The position numbers and the translations under genes are program-made. Below the pieces are notes generated by a model. That model did no database searches. It saw nothing but the letters and a program-made list of their open reading frames with translations, and was not told the DNA's origin. 13,252 nt of DNA, taken from assembly GCA_964249735.1 (NCBI GenBank), contig CAXUDP010000101.1:1-13252 (forward strand). Reading direction: 5' to 3'. Source of the stretch: Lichenicola sp964249735 (GTDB taxonomy: Bacteria > Pseudomonadota > Alphaproteobacteria > Acetobacterales > Acetobacteraceae). Below, piece after piece: positions 1 through 6,164 of the stretch; position 1 is the stretch's first letter; each line of letters begins with the position of its first letter.

Positions 1-653
1 CGCTGCCCTCGATGGTGATCGCCAACCGGCCGGACATCCGCCAGGCGGAGCGGCAATATGCGCAGGCCACGGCACGGATTGGCGTCGCGGTGGCGCAGCT
101 CTACCCCGACTTTACCGTGCCGCTGTCCTTCACGCCGCAGGCCAGCATGATCCACGAGCTGTTCACCGCCAGCAGCCTGGCCTGGTCGCTGCTGCTCGCG
201 GCCAGCATCCCGGTGTGGCACGGCGGCAGCCTGTCGGCGCAGGTGCGGGAAGCGCGCGCCGATGCGGAGGGCGCCCGGCTCGGCTACGAGCAGGCGGTGC
301 TGCAGGGATTCCGCGAGGTCGAGGACCGGCTGGTGGCTTATCGCAACGACGAGGATCGCACCGAAACCCTGCGCCGTGCGGCGGCGGACGACGCGCTGGC
401 GCTGGACCGGGCGCGCCGCCTGTACGGGGCCGGGCTGAGCGGCTTCCTCGACGTGCTGACCAGCGAGCGGGCGACCTACGCCGCGCAGAACCTCGAGGCG
501 CTGGGCGAGCTGTCCCGGCTCGATGACGCGATCGGGCTGTTCACCGCCCTCGGCGCCGGCTGGCAGGGGGTGGCGCTGACCGACACCACCCTGCCGGTGG
601 ATGCGGCCGAGCAGCGCCGCATGGCGGCGGCGGCGGGTGCCGCAGGTCGCTGA
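1..653 (+). CDS. Outer-membrane efflux channel (OMF/NodT-type), C-terminal part
   Basis: C-terminal part of a TolC-like outer-membrane factor that forms the exit duct of a tripartite efflux pump. The reading frame is open to the left edge: the codons before the ATG at 12 read L-P-S, giving LPSMVIANRPDIRQAE, the family's conserved start of the second OEP repeat. The gene therefore begins outside the window and the ATG at 12 is internal. Further family signs are VAVAQLYPDF, a glycine-containing IPVWHGGSL strand, a long helix with FREVEDRL, and the closing GAGLSGFLDVLTSERATYAAQNL / LFTALGAGW. About 217 codons are visible, roughly the last 45% of a usual 450-500 residue protein. Any lipobox lies outside. 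It stops at 651-653, three bases from the stop of the convergent sugar permease. Its partner pump genes are probably to the left. A scrambled partial copy lies at about 4258-4495, and a different complete OMF is at 9376-10818. Confidence 0.9.
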   Translation, partial: LPSMVIANRPDIRQAERQYAQATARIGVAVAQLYPDFTVPLSFTPQASMIHELFTASSLAWSLLLAASIPVWHGGSLSAQVREARADAEGARLGYEQAVLQGFREVEDRLVAYRNDEDRTETLRRAAADDALALDRARRLYGAGLSGFLDVLTSERATYAAQNLEALGELSRLDDAIGLFTALGAGWQGVALTDTTLPVDAAEQRRMAAAAGAAGR

Positions 654-656
654 AGG

Positions 657-1655
657 TCAGGGCGCCACTCGTGTCTGGTTCGGCATCGAGCCCGCGCCGC
701 GCGGCCGGAGCGAGCGGATCGCGCGCCGGACGACCGGCTGGTCCGCGAGCACGCCGATCAGGATCACGGTGCCCATGACCGCGAAGTTGAGCGAGCTCGG
801 GATGCCCAGGATGTTGACCAGGTTCTGCAGCACCTGGAGCAGGGCGGTGCCCAGCACGATGCCGATGATCGAGCCCTCGCCGCCGCGCAGGCTGCAGCCG
901 CCGAGCACTGCGGCGGCGATGGCGTAGAGCTCGTAGAAGTTGCCGAACGACGAGGGCGAGACGGAGTCGGTGTAGAACACCAGGCAGATGGTGGCGAGGC
1001 CGGCCAGGCCGCCGCTGATGATGTAGGCGCCGGTGACGATGGCACCCGTGCGTATGCCGGAGAAGCGGGCGGCCTCCTCGTTGCGGCCGATCGCGAACAG
1101 GTAGCGGCCGAACACGGAGCGGTGCAGCAGCACGCCCATGACGACCGCGACCAGGATCAGCAGGATGAACGGGTGCGGGATGCCCCAGCTTCGGCCCGAG
1201 GCGAGCCAGCCGAGCCAGTCGAAGTCGTCGGTGTAGCCGAACCCCATCGTGGCGTCGGTGGTGTAGTAGCGCGCGGCACCGCGGTAGATCAGCAGGCCGC
1301 ACAGGGTCACGACGAAGGGCTGGAGCTTCGCCTTGGTCACCAGCAGCCCCTGCAGCGCGCCGAGCACGATGCCGCCCACCACGACGGCGAGGATGGCCAG
1401 CGGCCACGGCACGCCGCGGTTGACCAGCAGGTCTATGAACACGACGCCGAGCAGGGAGAACATCGAGCCGACGGACAGGTCGATCCCTCCGGTGATGACG
1501 ACCAGGCCCTCGCCGATCGAGAAGATGCCGAACAGGCCGATCAGGTTGGCCATGTCGAGCAGGTTGACCGCCGACAGGAAGCGCGGGTTGAGGATCGCGG
1601 TGACGATCCCCACCACGATCAGGAGGAGCAGGAGTCCCCAATCCTTTCGGGCCAT
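657..1655 (-). CDS. Sugar ABC transporter permease (RbsC family)
   Basis: Integral membrane subunit of a ribose/xylose-type (CUT2) sugar importer; two copies would form the pore beneath the binding protein. The protein of about 332 residues is mostly hydrophobic, with 8-10 likely membrane segments. Family motifs are GGIDLSVGSMFSLLGV in the first third, the cytoplasmic coupling segment AIGRNEEAARFSGIRTGA that contacts the ATPase, and AAVLGGCSLRGGEGSIIG near the C-terminus. I chose the ATG at 1655 because it forms a TGATG overlap with the ATPase stop codon and has GGAG (1667-1664) eight bases upstream. A GTG at 1658, one codon earlier, is also possible. It is the last gene of the operon and ends 3 bp from the convergent efflux-channel gene. 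The sugar cannot be read from sequence; rbsC-like is a family statement only. Confidence 0.93.
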   Translation of the reverse strand: MARKDWGLLLLLIVVGIVTAILNPRFLSAVNLLDMANLIGLFGIFSIGEGLVVITGGIDLSVGSMFSLLGVVFIDLLVNRGVPWPLAILAVVVGGIVLGALQGLLVTKAKLQPFVVTLCGLLIYRGAARYYTTDATMGFGYTDDFDWLGWLASGRSWGIPHPFILLILVAVVMGVLLHRSVFGRYLFAIGRNEEAARFSGIRTGAIVTGAYIISGGLAGLATICLVFYTDSVSPSSFGNFYELYAIAAAVLGGCSLRGGEGSIIGIVLGTALLQVLQNLVNILGIPSSLNFAVMGTVILIGVLADQPVVRRAIRSLRPRGAGSMPNQTRVAP

Positions 1656-3178
1656 CACACGGACTCCAGCTGCTCGGCCGGCTGGCCGATGGCGAGACGC
1701 AGGACGTTGATCTCGGAGAAGTCGGCACGGTCGAGCACGCCGCTGATCTCGCCCTCGTGCATGACGGCGACGCGGTCTGACACGCCGATCACCTCCTCCA
1801 TGTCGCTCGAGATCATGACGATGGCGACGCCGTCATCGCCGAGGGCGCGCATCAGCGCGTAGATCTCGCCCTTGGCGCCGACGTCGATGCCGCGTGTGGG
1901 CTCGTCGAAGATGATCAGGCGCGGCGCCATCGAGAGCCACTTGGCGAGCACCACCTTCTGCTGGTTGCCGCCCGACAGGGTCGCGGCATGCACGGCAACG
2001 CTGGGCGTCTTGATCCTGAGCGAGGCCTGCTGGGCGCGGGCGGTGACCGTCTCGGCGTCGCGGTCGACCAGGGTGAAGCGGGCGTAGCGGCGCAGGCTGG
2101 CGAGCGAGATGTTCTCCGACAACGGCATGTCGAGCACGAGGCCCTCGCGCTTGCGGTCCTCAGGGACAAGGTAGATCCCCTGCGCGATCGCCTGCCGGGG
2201 AGACCGGACGGCGACCCGCCCGCCCGCCAGGCGGACCTCGCCCCCCAGGATCGGGTCGACCCCGAACAGGGCGCGAGCCAGCGAGGTGCGGCCGGAGCCG
2301 ACCAGGCCGGCGAGGCCGAGGATCTCGCCGCGCCGGACGTCCAGCGACACGTGGCGGTCGGGAAAGGCGGTGGTGACGAGGCGGTCGACGACGCACAGCT
2401 CGCCCCCCGGCGGCGTGCGCGGCGGGGTGTAGAGGGAGCGGAGCTCGCGGCCGATCATCAGGCGGATCATCGCGTGGTGCTCGATCTCGTCGTGCCCGAG
2501 CTCGCCGGCGACGCGGCCGTCGCGCAGGCAGACCACCCGGTCGGCGCACTGCTTCACCTCGTGCAGGCGGTGGCTGATGTAGATCACCGACACGCCGGAC
2601 GCGCGCAGCTCGGCGATGACCCGCAGCAGGCGGTCGGTCTCCTGCAGGGTCAGGCTTGAGGTGGGCTCGTCCATGATGATGACGCGGGCGTCGACCGACA
2701 GCGCCCTGGCGATCTCGACCAGCTGGCGCTGGGCGATGAGCAACCGCGACACGCTGGTCTCGGGTCCGAAATCGGCGCCGAGACGCTGGAGCAGCGGACG
2801 TGCCAGGTCGTGCATGCGCTTGTTGCGGACGAGCCGGAGCGGACCGCCCGCGACCGCCTCTCGGCCGAGGAAGATGTTGGCGGCGACGTCGAGGTTGTCG
2901 AGGACGGTCAGTTCCTGGTGCACGAAGGCGATGCCGGCGCGGGCGGCGCTCGCCACGGTCATGGTGTCATGGGCGACCCCATCGACGACGATGCTGCCGG
3001 CACTCGGCTGTACCACGCCGCCCAGGACCTTCATCAGAGTCGACTTGCCGGCGCCGTTCTCGCCGATGAGGCCCAGGACGGTGCCGGCCTCGACCGAAAG
3101 GCTGACCTCCTCAAGGGCTCTGACGCCAGCATAGGACTTGCTGATCCCGAGAAGGGACAGCAGCGGCGGAGGCGACAT
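1655..3178 (-). CDS. Sugar ABC transporter ATP-binding protein (RbsA-type, two ATPase domains)
   Basis: Cytoplasmic ATPase powering the importer; 507 residues, the normal length for RbsA/XylG/MglA proteins with two fused nucleotide-binding domains. Domain 1 has Walker A GENGAGKST (39-47), the family's atypical signature LLIAQRQLVEIARAL (146-160), Walker B VIIMDEPTSSLT and H-loop His203. Domain 2 has a degenerate Walker A GLVGSGRTSL (Arg for Lys, about 291-300), a canonical LSGGNQQKVVLAKWL signature (401-415) and Walker B LIIFDEPTRGID, but has Asp at 459 where an H-loop His would sit. This asymmetry is usual in the family, with one hydrolytically active site formed mainly by domain 1. The ATG at 3178 follows the binding-protein stop by 10 bp, with AAGGGG just upstream. 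The stop overlaps the permease start (TGATG), so translation of the two is probably coupled. Confidence 0.95.
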   Translation of the reverse strand: MSPPPLLSLLGISKSYAGVRALEEVSLSVEAGTVLGLIGENGAGKSTLMKVLGGVVQPSAGSIVVDGVAHDTMTVASAARAGIAFVHQELTVLDNLDVAANIFLGREAVAGGPLRLVRNKRMHDLARPLLQRLGADFGPETSVSRLLIAQRQLVEIARALSVDARVIIMDEPTSSLTLQETDRLLRVIAELRASGVSVIYISHRLHEVKQCADRVVCLRDGRVAGELGHDEIEHHAMIRLMIGRELRSLYTPPRTPPGGELCVVDRLVTTAFPDRHVSLDVRRGEILGLAGLVGSGRTSLARALFGVDPILGGEVRLAGGRVAVRSPRQAIAQGIYLVPEDRKREGLVLDMPLSENISLASLRRYARFTLVDRDAETVTARAQQASLRIKTPSVAVHAATLSGGNQQKVVLAKWLSMAPRLIIFDEPTRGIDVGAKGEIYALMRALGDDGVAIVMISSDMEEVIGVSDRVAVMHEGEISGVLDRADFSEINVLRLAIGQPAEQLESV

Positions 3179-3188
3179 CCCCTTGGGC

Positions 3189-4142
3189 TTACTTGGCGCT
3201 CAGCATCCGGCGCATGCTCTGCTGGAAGTCGTGCACGTTGTCCTTCTGGATGACGCGGGTGGGGATGATGATCAGGTGGTTGGCAGGGATGAACGACTTG
3301 TCGCCGTTGATGTACCTCACCAGGTCGGTCATGGACTGGTAGCCGAACTCGAACGGCTGCTGGACGATGGTCGACTGGATCGTGCCGTCGGCGACGCCGC
3401 GCAGGGTCTGGGCGTCCTCGTCGAAGCCCACCACCTTGATCTTGCCGGACATGCCGGCATCCTTCACCGCGGAATAGATCTGCGGCGTGTTGTAGTTGTA
3501 GAGGCCGACGAGGAGGTCGAGGCCGCCCTTGGCCAGCGCGTCCTGGACGTTGGCCTTCGCCTTGGCAAAGTCGCCGCCGTCGGTGCGTATGTCGACGATC
3601 TGGACGTTGGAGCCCTGCAGCCCCTGCCTGATCCCCTCGACCCGCTCGCGCGCGTTGTCGGCATCCATGGTGCCGACGAAGGCCATCATCTTGCCGCCCT
3701 GGGGCAGCGCCTTCCTGATCTCGCTGGCGGCCTGCAGGCCGGCCGCCTTGTTGTCGGTGCCGATGTAGAGCACGCGGCTGGAGTTCGGGGCGTCGCTGTC
3801 GGTGGTGAACAGGACGGCGTGGCTGGCGACCTTGTTGAACTCCTCGGTGGAGTTCTTGGGGTCGATGGCGGAGATGGAGATGCCGGCGATGCCTGATGCG
3901 AGCAGGTCGTCGAGCTCGCGACGCTGCTCGGCCGCGGTCGCCTGGCCGGTGACGATGACCTGCATGGCGAAGTCCGGATGTTCGCCCTGCGCCTTCATGA
4001 CGCCGGCGCGGGCGACGGTCCAGAAGTCGGCTGAAACGTTCGTGATCAGGGCGAGGGACTTCTTCTGCTGCGCGCCCGCTGGTGCGCCGAGCAGTGAAAG
4101 GGTAGCCGCTCCCATGAGGGCGGCCTGGATCAGGCGACGCAT
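3189..4142 (-). CDS. Periplasmic sugar-binding protein (RbsB-type, Peripla_BP_4)
   Basis: Substrate receptor of the ABC importer; 317 residues, normal for the ribose-binding family. A Sec signal peptide is clear: MRRLIQ, a hydrophobic stretch, then GAPAGA with likely cleavage near residue 24 before QQKKS. The mature part begins LALITNVSADFWTVARAGV, where an aromatic residue after the first strand usually contacts the sugar. It continues with GISISAIDPKNSTEEFNK, DSDAPNSSRVLYIGTDN and VVGFDEDAQTLRGVADG, the hinge and ligand-contact strands of type I periplasmic binding proteins. The ATG at 4142 has GGAGG (about 4151-4147) with four bases between. It is the first gene of a three-gene importer operon. 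No sugar kinase, isomerase or LacI-type regulator lies in the window, so the ligand is unknown. Confidence 0.94.
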   Translation of the reverse strand: MRRLIQAALMGAATLSLLGAPAGAQQKKSLALITNVSADFWTVARAGVMKAQGEHPDFAMQVIVTGQATAAEQRRELDDLLASGIAGISISAIDPKNSTEEFNKVASHAVLFTTDSDAPNSSRVLYIGTDNKAAGLQAASEIRKALPQGGKMMAFVGTMDADNARERVEGIRQGLQGSNVQIVDIRTDGGDFAKAKANVQDALAKGGLDLLVGLYNYNTPQIYSAVKDAGMSGKIKVVGFDEDAQTLRGVADGTIQSTIVQQPFEFGYQSMTDLVRYINGDKSFIPANHLIIIPTRVIQKDNVHDFQQSMRRMLSAK

Positions 4143-4209
4143 GTGTCCTCCGGCTTTATTGTTCTTGTGGTCGGCGTCCTTGGCAGCGCCATCCGGATGC
4201 TAGGTCATT

Positions 4210-4223
4210 TCATAGCTGTATGA
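4210..4223. promoter_or_regulatory. Small palindrome, possible operator for the sugar operon
   Basis: TCATAGCTGTATGA is an inverted repeat with perfect 5-bp arms (TCATA/TATGA) and a 4-bp centre. It overlaps the candidate -10 box and start site, where a repressor would block transcription. Ribose-type operons are often controlled by LacI-family repressors that bind 14-bp palindromes, but no regulator gene is present in the window. The short arms could occur by chance. Confidence 0.25.
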
Positions 4224-4248
4224 TAGGTCGTCCCGATGGTCTTGACGA
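4220..4248 (-). promoter_or_regulatory. Candidate promoter of the sugar ABC operon
   Basis: On the minus strand TATCAT (4225-4220) matches the -10 consensus at 5 of 6 positions. TCGTCA (4248-4243) matches TTGACA at 4 of 6, with a 17-bp spacer. Transcription would start near 4212, giving a leader of about 70 nt before the binding-protein ATG. It lies in the most AT-rich stretch of this upstream region. This is pattern-based only; no other convincing promoter was seen for the operon. Confidence 0.3.
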
Positions 4249-4257
4249 GTTTCGGTC

Positions 4258-4495
4258 CGGAGGCCGAGGAGCGATGCGCAGGTGGCGAGGGTACGGGATC
4301 AGGCCCAGCCTGATCATGTTCGCCGACACCAGCTCCGAGCGCCGCATGGCCTAAAGGTGCCGTTCGGCGATCGAGGCGAGCATCCCGATCCGGCACGGCG
4401 GCATCCTATACGCACAAGCGTGCGAAGCGCGCCGACGCGGAAGCGGCGCAGAACCTCGAAGCGCTGCGGGAGCTGTCGCGGCTCGACGACGCACC
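4258..4495 (+). pseudogene. Scrambled remnant of an outer-membrane efflux channel gene
   Basis: This otherwise gene-free stretch aligns in pieces with the channel gene at the left edge. Bases 4446-4492 match 483-529 at 42 of 47 positions by hand count, encoding QNLEALRELSRLDDA against QNLEALGELSRLDDA. Bases 4376-4442 match the segment from 201 (IPIRHGG against IPVWHGG, then ADAE). Bases about 4300-4340 match about 138-175, and about 4268-4295 match about 48-85. Between the blocks sequence is missing: most of the long helical region lies between ADAE and AAQNL, and the IPIRHGG and ADAE blocks are in different frames. No start codon or intact frame remains. The frame of QNLEAL stays open past 4575 (DDKRRVLRDHF and on), but that tail matches nothing I recognise. 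It lies between the sugar operon promoter and the toxin gene. Confidence 0.7.
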
Positions 4496-4636
4496 GCCGG
4501 CCGAGGCGACAGGAGCGGACGACAAGCGGCGCGTCCTCCGCGACCACTTCCGAGACATCTGGTTCCGGCTGTGCCGCATCATTGACCGATGCATTCTCCT
4601 CGCACAGGCTTCGCACCGACCGACCAGGACCAGCCC

Positions 4637-6164
4637 ATGCGTCTGCCGCCGAGCCAGGTCCTCACGCTGCGCACGCCGATGCTCACCCTGTTGATCGGCC
4701 CCATGCATGCGCTTGGTGCCGTCCGTCCGGTTCTCGTGCTGACCGATCGCACCAGTACCGCTGCCGACCGCTCCGCCCGCCTGGCGCTCGACTTCATCCG
4801 CCGCGATGCCACGCAGACCGGCCTCCTGCGTGCCTACCTGGTCGCTGCTGCGATCCCGGCAGCATCGGTCCGTGCACGGACGCCGCAATTGGTGACGCCC
4901 TGCTCGATGCCCTGCGCAACGGCCACCTCGGCGCCGTGGCGATCGGACCGCCGCAGGCCCTACAAAAGCGGCTGGTTGCCCAGCTGGCACTGGTTCTCGG
5001 CGGACTGCCGGACCCCGTTCCGCATGCAGGCGGTCCTGCGGCGTTCCGGCCCGCGTCGCCTCCTCCGCTTGATCTGACTGGCTGGTCGACCTCCAGGCGG
5101 CTGGAAGAATGGATCCACCGCATCCTGCCGCTTCTCGGCCCTGAGCTTGCCCGTCAGGTGCGAAGCCTGCTCGACCCGGCGAACCTGGCATTGATGGTCA
5201 CGGGACTGGTCCTGCTTGCCGGGCTGCAGGCGGTCGGCGTCGGGGAGGTGGCCGATGCCGCCTTTCTCGCCCTGGCCTATGCGGTTGCCGGCTGGAGCGG
5301 CCTGGTTGCGCTGGTGCATCTGGCCGATGCCGCCCACCAGGCTGCCGGCGCCACCGACGCGGCAACACTTGACCGGGCCGCCACCAAGGGTGCGGCAGCC
5401 ATCACCACCCTTGGCATCGATTTCCTGTCGGCCGTCGTGCTTCGCATGGCCAAGCGCAACACGAGCGGTGGCGGAACCGCGGGCGGCGGTGCGGCCGATG
5501 CCTCGCCTGCCGCCGAAACGGTGAATCCCAACCGCGGCAGCGGCATCAGTCGAGGCGTTGCCGTGCCCGACCCGTTGCCTCCGCCTCCACCAGCCGACGT
5601 TCCGCCCGCTCCGGCCATGCCGCTGTCCCAGGCGGTCGGGGACGACAATGCGGCCGGCTGGATCGCCAAAGGCAAGAGCAACCTTGCTGAAACGCCTGTC
5701 CCGGGCGCCGAGGACCTGACCGACGACCAGATCGGAGCAATCCACGGCTACACCACGGACGAGGGCTACACGATGATCAACCCGGCCCTGCGTGGCAGAC
5801 CACGATGACACCTGAGCTGCAGGGCTTCGCCGACCAAGCCACCTCCGGCCTGGACGCCTTACCTGCAACCGAGGCCACCACCTATCGCGGCGTCGACCTT
5901 CCTCCCGACGTGCTGTCGCAATATTAGGTCGGACAGACCGTTGCCGATCCGGGCTTCTTCAGCACCGCCCTTGACCCGAACAAGGCGCTCGATGGCTCGG
6001 TCAACATGCAGGTGGACGGCGTGAGCGGGCGCAACGTCGCTCCCTTCTCCGACTATTCGGAAAGCGAGATCCTGTTCAAGCCGAACACCCCGTTCACGGT
6101 TCTCAACCGCGTGGATAATCCCGACGGCTCGACATTCCTGCACCTTCAGGAGGCTCCCCAGTGA
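4637..6164 (+). pseudogene. Disrupted polymorphic toxin with C-terminal ADP-ribosyltransferase domain
   Basis: I read a single ancestral gene of about 510 codons, now in three frames. Frame A starts at ATG 4637 (AGGA seven bases upstream; an ATG at 4589 is an alternative) with MRLPPSQVLTLRTPM and stays coding-like to LLRAYLVAAAIPA. Coding character passes to a second frame around 4850-4890 (DAAIGDALLDALRNGHLGAV) and runs to a stop at 5806-5808. This part has a hydrophobic Gly/Ala-rich domain (about 5185-5335), an ATLDRAATKGAAAITTLGID helix and a proline-rich linker (about 5569-5625). The ART domain starts near 5716 (LTDDQIGAIHGYT) and passes to a third frame near 5790-5805. It has TYRGV with catalytic Arg at 5886, an in-frame TAG at 5925-5927, GFFSTALD (STS-type motif, 5952-5975), and SESEILF whose ExE glutamates are codons 6060 and 6066. 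R-STS-ExE is the arginine-modifying class. Each shift fits a single missing base. An N-terminal delivery domain was not recognised. Confidence 0.8.
6148..6153 (+). promoter_or_regulatory. Strong Shine-Dalgarno site of the ADP-ribosylglycohydrolase gene
   Basis: AGGAGG lies seven bases before the GTG at 6161, inside the last codons of the toxin gene. It decides the GTG start and gives the antidote gene its own strong ribosome entry, so its translation need not depend on ribosomes finishing the broken toxin frame. Confidence 0.75.

Noticed and set aside
541..1728. Long minus-strand frame of 395 codons across the permease
   Set aside because: It is the +1 shadow of the permease and ATPase, Arg/Pro/Gly-rich and without family motifs; typical of high-GC DNA.
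4205..4396. A 63-codon minus-strand open frame ending in YHTAMK upstream of the sugar operon
   Set aside because: Most of it is antisense to the channel-gene remnant, it covers the candidate promoter, and no family is recognisable.
4282..4850. The 5' half of a long plus-strand frame that continues into the toxin's middle part
   Set aside because: Its early translation is Arg/Ser/Pro-rich with no domain character, while another frame from 4637 reads as protein. It is the off-frame lead-in created by the toxin's first frameshift.
5925..5927. Programmed TAG read-through or recoding in the toxin
   Set aside because: Two independent frameshifts elsewhere in the same gene and no visible recoding element make simple decay the better explanation.
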